A DNA stretch of 64,000 nt from Promicromonospora sp. MEB111 (GCF_030209445.1 NZ_JARVSD010000004.1:124001-188000), one strand, 5' to 3'. Positions 15,095 to 23,777 are shown, counted from the stretch's first letter. The notes: generated from the sequence alone by a model not told the origin. Numbers and translations: made by a program.

Positions 15095-16474
15095 ATGGCA
15101 CTGGGCGGGGCGGGATCTGCGAGGCCCGGAGGCGGGTCCGGACCCGAGGCGCGCCCGGCCCGGCTCGACGGCCCCATCTCGGTGCTCCTGGTCGAGGACG
15201 ACGACGCCGACGCGTTCCTCGTGAGCGAGCTGCTGGCCGACGCGGACGTCGAGGCGGACCTCCGCGCCGACCTCCACCGTGCCCGCTCCGTGGACGAGGC
15301 GCTCGGCATCCTGTCCATGGTCTCGGTGGACTGCCTGCTGCTCGACCTGGGCCTGCCCGACGCCGAAGGGCTGGGCGCCCTGCGCCGCGTCATGGAGGGC
15401 ATCGAGGTGCTGCCCGTGCAGCCCGCCGTCGTGGTGCTGACCGGCAACACGTCGAACGAGCTGGGTTCCGCCGCCGTCGCCAACGGCGCCGACGACTACC
15501 TGGTCAAGGGTGACGTGGACGGCGACGGGCTCGCCCGCTGCCTGCGCTACGCGACGCTGCGCCGCCGCTCCGCCGCCCAGCAGATCGCGCTCTTCCGCAG
15601 CGAGGTGCGCGCGGCCGAGACCACGCGGCTGGAGCGCGCGCTGCTGCCCAAGGAGCTCGTCACCGACGAGCGGGTCTCGGTCATGGTCGGCTACCTGCCG
15701 GGCGGCAACGGCCTGCTCGGCGGCGACTTCTTCGACACCGTCGAGCGACCGGACGGCACCCTGGTCACGGTCATCGGCGACGTCGCCGGGCACGGCCCCG
15801 ACGAGGCCGCCCTCGGCGCCGCCATGCGCACGGCGTGGCGCACCCTCGTGCTGGCCGGTACGCCCGCGGACGACGTGCTGCCCCTGCTGGAGCGCGTGCT
15901 CCTGGCCGAGCGCGGCCGCCCCGAGGTGTTCGTCACCATCTGCCAGGCCGTGATCTCGGCGGACCGTTCGCACATGGACGTCTACCTCGCCGGGCACCTC
16001 CCGCCGCTGCTCGTGGTGCCGCAGACCCCGGCCGGCGAGGCCGCCGCCACCCACCGGTGCGAGGAGCTGCCCTCGTCGGACCGCGGCCGCGCGCTCGGCA
16101 TCCCCGTCGAGGGCACCTGGACCGCGCACCGCGTGCGCCTGCCGGAGGTGTGGACCGCGGTGCTCTACACCGACGGGCTCGTGGAGGCGGCGGTCGGCGC
16201 CGACCCCGGGGGCACGCCCGTGCTGCCACCCAGCGCCCACGGCCGGATGCCGCGCCTCGGCGCGCACGGCCTGCGCAGCGTCGTCGAGCACGAGATGGAC
16301 CAGGGCACGGACGAGGTGGTGACCCGGGTGCTGCGCCGGGTGCGCGCGCTGCACGGCGGCCCCCTGGTCGACGACGCCGCGCTCCTCTTCGTCGGCTGGG
16401 CCGGCGCCGGAGCCACGGAGCCCGGTGAACGCACCTCGACCCTGGCCGACTCGGTGGAGTGGTCGCGGGCATGA
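15095..16474 (+). CDS. Receiver domain-PP2C/RsbU-type serine phosphatase
   Basis: The 459-residue response regulator has a receiver domain (about residues 28-150, phosphoacceptor Asp84 in LLLDLGLPD, Lys in 'DDYLVKGD') joined by a helical linker to an SpoIIE/PP2C phosphatase (about 195-445: GGDFFD, GDVAGHGPDEA, LYTDGLVEA, VDDAALL). In this architecture phosphorylation of the receiver controls dephosphorylation of an anti-sigma antagonist. The following kinase gene overlaps it by ATGA, so the two are translationally coupled and the kinase is the likely partner. The downstream antagonist is not in the window. Confidence 0.88.
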   Translation: MALGGAGSARPGGGSGPEARPARLDGPISVLLVEDDDADAFLVSELLADADVEADLRADLHRARSVDEALGILSMVSVDCLLLDLGLPDAEGLGALRRVMEGIEVLPVQPAVVVLTGNTSNELGSAAVANGADDYLVKGDVDGDGLARCLRYATLRRRSAAQQIALFRSEVRAAETTRLERALLPKELVTDERVSVMVGYLPGGNGLLGGDFFDTVERPDGTLVTVIGDVAGHGPDEAALGAAMRTAWRTLVLAGTPADDVLPLLERVLLAERGRPEVFVTICQAVISADRSHMDVYLAGHLPPLLVVPQTPAGEAAATHRCEELPSSDRGRALGIPVEGTWTAHRVRLPEVWTAVLYTDGLVEAAVGADPGGTPVLPPSAHGRMPRLGAHGLRSVVEHEMDQGTDEVVTRVLRRVRALHGGPLVDDAALLFVGWAGAGATEPGERTSTLADSVEWSRA

Positions 16475-18120
16475 CTCTGGTGCCGGACGAGCACCGGTTC
16501 ACCGGTGTGTCGATGCGTCGCCGCCTCGCGCGGCTGCTCGGCGCGGTCGCGGCCATGCTCGTGCTGGCGCTCGCCGTCGCGGTGCTCGCCCTGGTCCAGT
16601 CCCGCGGCCTGGACGCCCGGGCCGACGGCCCGTACTACCGCGCCCTGGTGGACGGCGAGCGGGCGTCCCTGGCGCTCGCCGACGCCGACTCGTCGCTGCG
16701 TGCCTACCGCGCCACGTGCGACGAGGCCGCCCTGGAGCCCTGGACGCGCGCCGTCGGGTCGAGCGGCCGCATCATGCTCCTGGCCGACGTCGAGCGGCGC
16801 GCCCTGCAGTCGGACGCCGAGGTGGCGCTGGCCTACGAGGAGGCGGTGCGGCGAACCGACGCCTGGTTCGACGAGTACGCCGAACCCGTGGTGGCGGCCG
16901 TCGAGGCGGCGCCGGCGGGCCAGGTGGCCTGCCGCATGGAGCTGCTCAGCACGGCCCCGCCGACCGCCGAGGGTGACGCCCTGTACGCGGCCGCCAACAC
17001 CGCCGTCGTCCACTACCTGGCCGAGCTGGGGGCGCAGCGCGACGCGATCGTGGCCACCCGGACGGTCTGGGAGCGGCTGCTGCTGGGGGCGGTGGCGACG
17101 CTCGTGCTCGTGGTCGTGCTGATGGGCACGATGATGTGGCTCGCCCTGGAGTCCTGGGTGATCCGGCCGCTGACCGAGCTGACGGCCGCCGTCCGGGTGG
17201 TGAGCAGCGGCGTGCTCGGGCGCGAGATCCGGCCCGCCGGCACGGGCGAGGTGGCCCTGCTCGCCATGCACGTGGAGACGATGCGCCGCGAGCTGGTGCA
17301 CCAGGTGGAGGAGATCCGCCTGTCGCACCAGGAGGTGGAGAACGCGCACACCCTGCTGAGCGAGCAGGCGCGCGAGCTGGAGCGCTCCAACCGCGACCTG
17401 GAGCAGTTCGCCTACGTGGCCTCGCACGACCTCCAGGAGCCGCTGCGCAAGGTCGCGAGCTTCACGCAGCTCCTGCAGAAGCGGTACGGCGAGTCGCTCG
17501 ACGAGCGCGCCGACCAGTACATCGAGTTCGCCGTGGACGGCGCGAAGCGCATGCAGCGGCTCATCCAGGACCTGCTGAGCTTCTCGCGCGTGGGCCGCAC
17601 GGGCGTGCCGCGCGAGGACGTGGAGCTGGAGGGCGTGCTCACCGCGGCGCTGTCCGAGCTGTCGGAGCGGATCGCGGAGTCGGGGGCCGAGATCGTCCAC
17701 GACCCGATGCCCGTGGTGCACGGCGAGCGCGCCCTGCTGCAGCAGATCTTCGTGAACCTGATCGGCAACTCGCTCAAGTTCCGCGACCCTGAGCGGACGC
17801 CGAACGTGCGGATCGAGGTGCGCAGCATGCGGGCGCACTGGGAGATCTCGGTGGTGGACAACGGCATCGGCATCGACGCCCAGTACGCGGAGCGGGTGTT
17901 CGTCATCTTCCAGCGCCTGCACTCGCGCGAGCAGTACGCGGGCACCGGCATCGGCCTCTCGCTGGTGAAACGGATCGTGGAGTACCACAAGGGCCGCATC
18001 TGGATCGAGCCGGCGGACGGCGGCGGCACCATCGTGCGGTTCACCCTGGCCCGGCGGCAGGGGCAACCCGCGACGGGGCGCCTTTCGACCGAACGGGCCC
18101 AGTCGACTACGCTTCAATGA
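16471..18120 (+). CDS. Sensor histidine kinase with CHASE3-like sensor and HAMP
   Basis: The 549-residue membrane kinase has two transmembrane segments (about 22-44 and 198-220), an extracellular helical domain of about 150 residues resembling CHASE3, HAMP (about 221-275) and a coiled linker. The HisKA domain has phosphoacceptor His319 in 'ASHDLQEPLRKV', and the HATPase domain shows 'NLIGNSLKF', 'DNGIGI' and 'GTGIGLSLVKRI'. The DLQEP form is typical of kinases that act on single-domain regulators. ATGA overlap with the phosphatase gene and the regulator gene 88 bases downstream indicate one operon. Confidence 0.9.
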   Translation: MTLVPDEHRFTGVSMRRRLARLLGAVAAMLVLALAVAVLALVQSRGLDARADGPYYRALVDGERASLALADADSSLRAYRATCDEAALEPWTRAVGSSGRIMLLADVERRALQSDAEVALAYEEAVRRTDAWFDEYAEPVVAAVEAAPAGQVACRMELLSTAPPTAEGDALYAAANTAVVHYLAELGAQRDAIVATRTVWERLLLGAVATLVLVVVLMGTMMWLALESWVIRPLTELTAAVRVVSSGVLGREIRPAGTGEVALLAMHVETMRRELVHQVEEIRLSHQEVENAHTLLSEQARELERSNRDLEQFAYVASHDLQEPLRKVASFTQLLQKRYGESLDERADQYIEFAVDGAKRMQRLIQDLLSFSRVGRTGVPREDVELEGVLTAALSELSERIAESGAEIVHDPMPVVHGERALLQQIFVNLIGNSLKFRDPERTPNVRIEVRSMRAHWEISVVDNGIGIDAQYAERVFVIFQRLHSREQYAGTGIGLSLVKRIVEYHKGRIWIEPADGGGTIVRFTLARRQGQPATGRLSTERAQSTTLQ

Positions 18121-18179
18121 AGCGGCCTGACCAGGGCCGACGGCGGGGCGCGACGAAGGGGCCCGCCGATGAGGACTCC

Positions 18180-18212
18180 ATGGGACAGGTACGGGCCGGG
18201 TGGTCAACGTGA
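18180..18212 (+). other. 10-codon leader reading frame upstream of the response regulator
   Basis: An ATG with a GAGG ribosome site 5 bases away opens a 10-residue frame (MGQVRAGWST) whose TGA overlaps the GTG at 18209 as GTGA. It could load ribosomes onto the regulator gene, whose own start has no good ribosome site. Confidence 0.45.
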
Positions 18213-18646
18213 GCGGTCAGAAGGTGATGGAGATCCTCCTCGTGGAGGACGATCCGGGCGACGTCCTGATGACGCGCGAGGCGTTCGAGGATCACCGCGT
18301 CGCCAACAACGTCTCCGTGGTCGGCGACGGCGTGAGCGCGCTGGAGTTCCTGCGCAAGCAGGGGCAGTACGCCAAGGTGCCGACCCCTGACCTGGTGCTG
18401 CTCGACCTCAACCTGCCGAAGATGGACGGCCTCGAGGTGCTCGCCGTCGCCAAGGGCGACCCGATGCTGCGGCACATCCCCGTGGTGGTGCTGACCACGT
18501 CGGACGCCCAGGAGGACGTGGTGGGCTCCTACTCGCTGCACGCCAACGCGTACGTGACCAAGCCGGTGGACTTCGACCGGTTCATCGACGTGGTGCGCCA
18601 GATCGACGACTTCTTCGTGTCCGTGGTGCGGCTGCCCGGCAGGTGA
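18209..18646 (+). CDS. Single-domain response regulator, Rcp1-like
   Basis: The 145-residue protein is one receiver domain: acidic pair in 'LLVEDDPGD', phosphoacceptor Asp66 in 'VLLDLNLPKMDG', Thr in 'VVVLTTSD', Lys in 'AYVTKPVD'. The long loop after the first helix and the absence of an output domain match Rcp1-type regulators, which relay phosphate with DLQEP kinases such as its neighbour. The GTG at 18209 is chosen because a leader frame stops on it; GTG 18200 and ATG 18227 are alternatives. Confidence 0.88.
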   Translation: MSGQKVMEILLVEDDPGDVLMTREAFEDHRVANNVSVVGDGVSALEFLRKQGQYAKVPTPDLVLLDLNLPKMDGLEVLAVAKGDPMLRHIPVVVLTTSDAQEDVVGSYSLHANAYVTKPVDFDRFIDVVRQIDDFFVSVVRLPGR

Positions 18647-18771
18647 GCCGGGAACTGCTCGCGACGCTGTGGGCGTAACGGGAAGACACCCGGCCGTCCC
18701 GACGTTGGACCAGAGCAGACACCCTTTCGGATCGGGTGATCGGCAGTACTCCGACGAGCGAGGGAGCGCAC

Positions 18772-19701
18772 GTGCTAGACCCCCAGGGCATCTACGACGT
18801 CGACGAGGCAGCGGTGGAGCGCACGCTGGGTCGCAGCGTGCCCGGCAGCTCCGACGGGCCCGTACTGCTCCATGCCGTCCGCGGGTTCGTGGACGCCGGC
18901 AGCGCGGGCGACCTCGCCGTCGAGCACCTGATCGACGAGTTCCGCGTGGAGCGTCTGGTGACGTTCGACGTCGACCAGCTGCTCGACTACCGCTCCAAGC
19001 GGGCGACGATGACCTTCGACTCCGACCGGTGGGCCGACTACCAGGCCCCCTACCTCGCGGTCGACCACCTGACCGACGCCGAGGGCACGGGCTTCCTGCT
19101 GCTGCACGGCGCCGAGCCGGACCTGCAGTGGGAACGCGTGGTGGCCGGGCTGATCCAGCTCGTCGAGCGCTTCGGCGTGAGCCTCGTGGTCGGCATCCAG
19201 GGCATCCCGATGGGACTGCCCCACACCCGCCCGCTGTCGCTGACGGCGCACGCCACCCGGCCCGGCCTGGTCGACGACTACACGTCGTGGTTCGGCAGCG
19301 TGAAGGTGCCGGGCTCGCTGTCCGCGCTCCTCGAGTACCGGCTCGGCGAGGCGGGGCACGACGCGCTCGGCTTCACCGTCCACGTGCCGCACTACCTGGC
19401 GCAGTCGCAGTACCCGCCGGCCACGGTGGTCGCGCTGCACCACACGGAGCGGGCGACCGGGCTCGACCTGGCGGTCCCCGCCCTCGAGGAGGCCGCGACC
19501 GACGCCAAGATCGAGGTGGAGAAGCAGGTCGCGGAGTCGACCGAGATCGCCGCCGTCGTCAAGGCGCTGGAGGAGCAGTACGACGCCTTCGCGCGGTCGA
19601 TCGGCCGGCCGAGCCTGCTCGCGGAGACCACGCCGATCCCGAGCGCGGAGGAGCTGGGCGCGGAGTTCGAGCGGTTCCTCGCACAGCAGAACGGCGACTG
19701 A
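18772..19701 (+). CDS. PAC2 family protein
   Basis: The 309-residue soluble protein matches the actinobacterial PAC2 family, named for proteasome assembly chaperone 2: 'LLHAVRGFVDAGSAGDLAVEHL', 'TGFLLLHGAEPDLQWERV', 'GIQGIPMGLPHTRP' and 'VHVPHYLAQSQYPPA'. Its bacterial function is unproven. The GTG at 18772 has AGGGAG 6 bases upstream. A hairpin overlaps its stop codon. It is probably transcribed alone. Confidence 0.85.
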   Translation: MLDPQGIYDVDEAAVERTLGRSVPGSSDGPVLLHAVRGFVDAGSAGDLAVEHLIDEFRVERLVTFDVDQLLDYRSKRATMTFDSDRWADYQAPYLAVDHLTDAEGTGFLLLHGAEPDLQWERVVAGLIQLVERFGVSLVVGIQGIPMGLPHTRPLSLTAHATRPGLVDDYTSWFGSVKVPGSLSALLEYRLGEAGHDALGFTVHVPHYLAQSQYPPATVVALHHTERATGLDLAVPALEEAATDAKIEVEKQVAESTEIAAVVKALEEQYDAFARSIGRPSLLAETTPIPSAEELGAEFERFLAQQNGD

Positions 19702-19718
19702 GCCGCAGGCTCAGTCGC
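19694..19718 (+). terminator. Hairpin overlapping the PAC2 stop codon
   Basis: GCGACTGAGC and GCTCAGTCGC form a perfect 10-bp stem with a 5-base loop; the TGA stop lies inside the left arm. No T-tract follows. Confidence 0.6.
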
Positions 19719-19820
19719 AAGAAGGCAGAGTCTGAGCCGGCCTCGCAGCGCAGGGTGTGGGCCGAGGAACGAGGCACGCACCCGGTGACTCCGCGGCCCG
19801 GTGTGTCATAGCTGCGGCAG

Positions 19821-19846
19821 AAATGTGCGTGTTCCGTGGCACATTT
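19821..19846. repeat. Inverted repeat upstream of cspA
   Basis: AAATGTGC and GCACATTT pair perfectly over 8 bp with a 10-base spacer, about 145 bases before the cspA start, in the only AT-rich part of that gap. It may be an operator or a leader-RNA stem. Confidence 0.4.
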
Positions 19847-19991
19847 GAGTGGTCCATGCCACACTGGCGCACGTTGCAGTGACGTACCAAGGCCACGTCC
19901 GCCGTGTCGTGAGCAAGTCGGGAAAGCATTGCGGCACGGGGGCGGGCAACGGGCTCGCCGTCGGATCCCGGACGGAAGGTCGAAGGACAGC

Positions 19992-20195
19992 ATGGCGCAG
20001 GGTTCTGTGAAGTGGTTCAACGCGGAGAAGGGGTACGGGTTCATCGCCCAGGACGGCGGCGGCGCCGACGTCTTCGTGCACTACTCCGCGATCCAGTCCA
20101 ACGGGTACCGGTCTCTCGAGGAGGCCCAGCGGGTCGAGTTCGAGATCACGCAGGGTCCCAAGGGTCCGCAGGCGGAAGCAGTCGTGCCGCTCTGA
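19992..20195 (+). CDS. cspA: Cold-shock protein
   Basis: The 67-residue OB-fold RNA chaperone opens with [17 protein letters not shown] and contains the second RNA-binding motif DVFVHYSAI. It binds single-stranded nucleic acid and melts RNA structure. The long upstream region (about 290 bases after the previous gene, AT-richer than its surroundings) may encode a regulatory leader. GAAGGA precedes the ATG, and a textbook terminator follows. Confidence 0.95.
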   Translation: MAQGSVKWFNAEKGYGFIAQDGGGADVFVHYSAIQSNGYRSLEEAQRVEFEITQGPKGPQAEAVVPL

Positions 20196-20208
20196 CGTAA
20201 CTCGTGAG

Positions 20209-20242
20209 AAGGCCGCCCTCCCTCCGGGGAGGGCGGCCTTTT
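20209..20242. terminator. Intrinsic terminator after cspA
   Basis: A perfect 13-bp stem (AAGGCCGCCCTCC with GGAGGGCGGCCTT, 6-base loop) ends in TTTT at 20239-20242. It lies between the convergent cspA and spermidine-synthase-like genes. Confidence 0.85.
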
Positions 20243-20258
20243 CGCGTGGCGTGGCGGG

Positions 20259-21296
20259 TCAGGTCGCCGGGTCGGGGGCCGGGGTCGCCAGCGGGGCCGC
20301 CGTGCCCGCGAACGCCGCCGCGTCCGCGCCGGCCAGGAGGGTGGCGGGCACCGCCAGGGTGCGCAGGGCGCGCCCCAGACGCGGGTCCCGCAGATCCGGG
20401 CGCTCGACGACGTCGCGGGTCCCCAGGGGGCTCTGTGCGGCCTCCTGGGCACCCTCGTGCGGACCTTCCGCCCGGGCGTCGTCCCGGACGCCGTCGCGGG
20501 TGCCCTCCGGGGCGTCGGACCCGTCGTCGTGCGCCGGCTCCTCGGGCAGCTCGCGGACGGCCGCGAGGACCAGGTTGCCGTACCGGCGCCCCTTGAGGAT
20601 CGCTGGTTCGGCGACGGCGGCGAGCCGGCCCTGCGCCGCGGCGTCGGGCCCGAACGCCTCCGCGAGGCTCGCGACCTCACGGCGCGCGGTGGTCAGCGGC
20701 GGCCGGTCGGCGCAGTTCACCAGGAGGACGCCGCCGGGACGCAGCACGCGGTGGGCCTCGGCGGCGAACCCCGTGCCCACCAGGTGGGCCGGCGTGCGGT
20801 CGCCCGCGAACACGTCCCGGACCACCACGTCGTAGGAGGCGTCGCGGGCGGTGGACAGGGCGCGCCCCGCGTCGTCGGCGCGCAGGCGCAGCAGGGGCGA
20901 GCGCGGCAGCGCGAACCACTCGCGCACGAGCTCCAGGAGGCGGGGGTCGAGGTCGACGCCGAGCTGGCGGGAGCCGGGCCGCTCGTGCTCCACGTGCCGT
21001 GCGAAGGCGCTGCCGGCGGCCCCGAGGTGCAGCACCCGCAGCGGCCCGGGCGGCAGGAGGGCCACGAACGCGGCCATCTGCTGCATGTACTCGAAGTCGA
21101 GAAAACCGGGGTCGGCGAGATCGAGGCTGGAGCTCGGCACTCCGTTGACGTGCAGCGTCACCCGCTGCGGGAAGTCGGGGTCGGGCACCACCTCGGCGGT
21201 GCCGGTGCTGATCGGCACGGGGCCGACGGGCAGCTCGGCGGGGAGTGTCAGTGGTGCGGAGGAGGATGGGCGGCGTCGGGCGGAGCGGCGGGCCAT
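20259..21296 (-). CDS. Spermidine synthase-like SAM-dependent protein
   Basis: The 345-residue protein has a Rossmann methyltransferase core: 'VLHLGAAGSAFARHV', acidic 'GVDLDPRLLELV', 'YDVVVRDVFAG' and 'AAEAHRVLRPGGVLLVNC', as in actinobacterial spermidine-synthase-like proteins. The catalytic Asp pair of true aminopropyltransferases is not clear, so the reaction is open. Residues 265-345 are a low-complexity acidic/Ala tail. The ATG at 21296 has GGGAGA upstream. It is divergent from the SOS-controlled HEPN/dinB unit. Confidence 0.75.
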   Translation of the reverse strand: MARRSARRRPSSSAPLTLPAELPVGPVPISTGTAEVVPDPDFPQRVTLHVNGVPSSSLDLADPGFLDFEYMQQMAAFVALLPPGPLRVLHLGAAGSAFARHVEHERPGSRQLGVDLDPRLLELVREWFALPRSPLLRLRADDAGRALSTARDASYDVVVRDVFAGDRTPAHLVGTGFAAEAHRVLRPGGVLLVNCADRPPLTTARREVASLAEAFGPDAAAQGRLAAVAEPAILKGRRYGNLVLAAVRELPEEPAHDDGSDAPEGTRDGVRDDARAEGPHEGAQEAAQSPLGTRDVVERPDLRDPRLGRALRTLAVPATLLAGADAAAFAGTAAPLATPAPDPAT

Positions 21297-21327
21297 GAGG
21301 ACAGTGTCTCCCGGACCCGCGGTGCGC

Positions 21328-21356
21328 TTGACAGGATAGAACGTATGTTCGATAGT
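21328..21356 (+). promoter_or_regulatory. SOS promoter with LexA box
   Basis: TTGACA (21328-21333) and GATAGT (21351-21356) are 17 bases apart. Between them lies GAACGTATGTTC (21339-21350), an exact GAAC-N4-GTTC palindrome that matches the Gram-positive/actinobacterial LexA site. LexA bound there would block RNA polymerase directly. Confidence 0.85.
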
Positions 21357-21387
21357 GTCGCACAAGGGGTTCGATCGGAGGTTCGAG

Positions 21388-21864
21388 ATGGGCACCATGC
21401 AGTCTCAGAGCGGGCGGGACGTGGTCTCGGCACGCATGCTCGTGCCACGCGCCGTCCCGCCGGGCGTCAGCGCCCTGCTGCGCAAGGCGGACGCGGAGCT
21501 CGCCGAGGCCGCGCGTGCGGCCGACCCGGGCGACCGGTTCGTGCACGCGCACCTCGCGGCCATCCGGTCGGCCGCGGCCGTCGTGGCCCTGCGGGGTCGC
21601 CCGTCGGCGCGCTCCGGCGCGCGGACGGTGTGGGACATGCTCGCGCACGCCGAGCCGGACCTCGCGGCCTGGTCGGGCTACTTCGCCTCCGGCGCGCCCC
21701 TGCGGGCCGCGGTGGACGCAGGCCGTCCGGAGCGGGTCGAGCCCGCACGGGCGGACGAGCTGCTCGCGTGCGCCGAGGACTTCCGGGACGAGGTGGCGAT
21801 GCTCGTGGACCCGCAGACGGGGTTCGCGACGCAGCGCCTGTCCCTGGTGCCCGAGGCGTCCTGA
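21388..21864 (+). CDS. SAV_6107-type HEPN domain protein
   Basis: The 158-residue all-helical protein resembles the HEPN_SAV_6107 family: 'ALLRKADAELAEAARAADPGDRFVHAHLAAIRSAAAVVA' and 'VWDMLAHAEPDLAAWSGYFA'. Many HEPN proteins are RNases, but the typical RxxxxH motif is not evident, so it may be a scaffold or partner. It is the first gene after the LexA box, with GGAGG 6 bases before the ATG, and lies 59 bases before dinB, so it is probably DNA-damage inducible with it. Confidence 0.75.
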   Translation: MGTMQSQSGRDVVSARMLVPRAVPPGVSALLRKADAELAEAARAADPGDRFVHAHLAAIRSAAAVVALRGRPSARSGARTVWDMLAHAEPDLAAWSGYFASGAPLRAAVDAGRPERVEPARADELLACAEDFRDEVAMLVDPQTGFATQRLSLVPEAS

Positions 21865-21923
21865 CCGGCGCCGGCGGGTGCCGGCAGACAAGCACTGGGC
21901 AAGAGCGGGAACGGAGCACGTTC

Positions 21924-23165
21924 GTGAGCAAGGGGCCGCGGTCAGCGGCGGCGAGGCGGGACTGGGGGTCGGACGAGTCCGGCTGCTCCGTGCTGCACCT
22001 GGACATGGACGCGTTCTTCGCGTCCTGCGAGCTGGCGCGGCGGCCGGAGCTGCGCGGCCTGCCGGTCATCGTGGGCGGGCAGGAGCGCGGCGTCGTGCTG
22101 GCCGCCACGTACGAGGCGCGCGCGTTCGGCGTCCGGTCCGCGATGCCGATGACGCGGGCGCGTCTGCTGTGCCCGCAGGCCGTCGTGGTCCGGCCCGACC
22201 ACGACCTGTACCGCGACGTGTCCCGCTCGGTCATGGGCATGCTGCAGGAGGTCACGCCGCTCGTGGAGCAGATCAGCGTGGACGAGGCCTTCCTGGACGT
22301 CAGCGGCGCCCGGCGGCGCCTGGGCCCGCCCACCGTGATCGGCGCCGAGCTGCGCCGCCGCATCGAGGAGGAGCACGGCGTCACGGCCTCGGTCGGCATC
22401 GCCCGGAACAAGTTCGTGGCCAAGCTGGCCTCCACGCACGCCAAGCCCGACGGCCTGATGCTCGTCCCGGTGGACGCCACCGTCGACTTCCTGCACACGC
22501 TGCCCGTCGGCGCCCTGTGGGGCGTGGGGGAGAAGACCGAGAAGTCGCTCGCCGCGTGGGGGATCACGACGGTCGCGGAGCTGGCCCGCACGGACCTGCC
22601 GAGCCTGCAGACGGCCGTCGGCCGGGTCAGCGGCGCGCACCTGCACGACCTCTCCTGGGGTCGCGACCCGCGCCCTGTCGTCCCCGAGCAGCGCGAGCAC
22701 AGCATCGGCGCGGAGACCACCTTCGGCACCGACCAGGACGACACCGAGGCGGTGAACCGCCGGGTGCTGGAGCTGTCCGACCGGGTGGCGGCGCGGCTGC
22801 GGCACCAGGGTGTGCTGGCCCGCACCGTGTCGGTGAAGGTGCGCTCCAGCGACTTCGCGACGTTCACCCGGTCGCGAACGCTGGACGGGCCCACGGACGT
22901 CGCCCGGGACATCTACCTCGTGGCGCGGGAGCTCGTCGCGGCGGTCGATCTGGGCGGCCTCCCGGTGCGGCTGGTCGGCGTGCGGGGTGAAAACCTGCGG
23001 GAACGCGACGGTTCCGCCCAGCAGCCGACCCTCGAGGAAGCGGTCGATCCACGCTCCGGAGCGCAGCGCGAGGCGGAGCTCGCGCTCGACGCGGTGCGTG
23101 AGAAGTTCGGGAAAACGGCGATCGACCTGGGTGTACATCGCAAGAACGGCACGCATCTTTACTGA
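21924..23165 (+). CDS. dinB: DNA polymerase IV (Y family)
   Basis: The 413-residue translesion polymerase has 'LHLDMDAFFASCEL' (metal-binding and steric residues), 'SVDEAFLDVSG' (catalytic Asp-Glu) and 'SVGIARNKFVAKLAS'. Helix-hairpin-helix and little-finger regions follow to 'IDLGVH'. It copies damaged templates with low fidelity. Co-transcription with the HEPN gene behind a LexA box fits SOS induction. No canonical beta-clamp peptide is obvious at the C terminus (ends NGTHLY). GTG start with GGAG 8 bases upstream. Confidence 0.93.
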   Translation: MSKGPRSAAARRDWGSDESGCSVLHLDMDAFFASCELARRPELRGLPVIVGGQERGVVLAATYEARAFGVRSAMPMTRARLLCPQAVVVRPDHDLYRDVSRSVMGMLQEVTPLVEQISVDEAFLDVSGARRRLGPPTVIGAELRRRIEEEHGVTASVGIARNKFVAKLASTHAKPDGLMLVPVDATVDFLHTLPVGALWGVGEKTEKSLAAWGITTVAELARTDLPSLQTAVGRVSGAHLHDLSWGRDPRPVVPEQREHSIGAETTFGTDQDDTEAVNRRVLELSDRVAARLRHQGVLARTVSVKVRSSDFATFTRSRTLDGPTDVARDIYLVARELVAAVDLGGLPVRLVGVRGENLRERDGSAQQPTLEEAVDPRSGAQREAELALDAVREKFGKTAIDLGVHRKNGTHLY

Positions 23166-23271
23166 TCTGCCCCTATAGTCATGGGTATGCCCGGGATGTC
23201 GACTACCACCGACGGCCGGGTCGTCCTATCCTGGAAGGGACACTGTTCCTTTGCGAGATCCGGGGGTCTCG

Positions 23272-23697
23272 ATGCCTCTGTCCGAGTACGAGCAGCGGGT
23301 GCTGGAGCAGATGGAGCGTGCTCTGACGTCAGACGACCCGCGGCTGGCGAACACGCTCCAGTCCACAGGTCGCGGTAACGCGCTCCGTTATGTGCTGTCC
23401 GGGGCCGGCGTAGTCGTCGGCCTGCTTCTTCTTGTCGTCGGTGCAGCGACGTCGCGTACGTGGCTCGGGGCCATCGGCTTCGTGCTGATGTTCGCGGGTG
23501 TGGTCTTCGCGTTCCTCGGACCGCGCAAGAAGCAGCAGGAGGGTCCGGTCGGCGTCGTCGGCGAAGACGGCACCGTCCAGCCCTCGCACGGGGGAGCACG
23601 CAAGGCCCGCAAGCGGCAGGGTGGTGGCGGTCGTTCCGGCTTCCTCGCCCGCCTCGAAGAGCGCTGGGAGAACCGGCGCAACCAGGGCGGCCGCTAG
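23272..23697 (+). CDS. DUF3040 membrane protein
   Basis: The 141-residue protein starts MPLSEYEQRVLEQMERALTSDDP, the hallmark of DUF3040. It has two closely spaced transmembrane segments (about 45-63 and 69-87) and a basic Gly/Arg-rich cytoplasmic tail. The family is restricted to actinobacteria and often lies near the dcw cluster; its function is unknown. The ATG at 23272 is preceded by a weak GGGGG motif. Confidence 0.88.
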   Translation: MPLSEYEQRVLEQMERALTSDDPRLANTLQSTGRGNALRYVLSGAGVVVGLLLLVVGAATSRTWLGAIGFVLMFAGVVFAFLGPRKKQQEGPVGVVGEDGTVQPSHGGARKARKRQGGGGRSGFLARLEERWENRRNQGGR

Positions 23698-23741
23698 CCG
23701 GCCAACCGTTCCCGGTGGTCCTGACCGGACGACCGGCACAT

Positions 23742-23777
23742 GACAGGAGCCGGGCCCCGAGGGGCCCGGCTCCTGTC
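23742..23777. terminator. Strong bidirectional terminator
   Basis: Complementary arms 23742-23758 and 23761-23777 (17 bases each, perfectly paired, very short loop) lie between the DUF3040 stop and the convergent transglutaminase stop. Confidence 0.8.
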
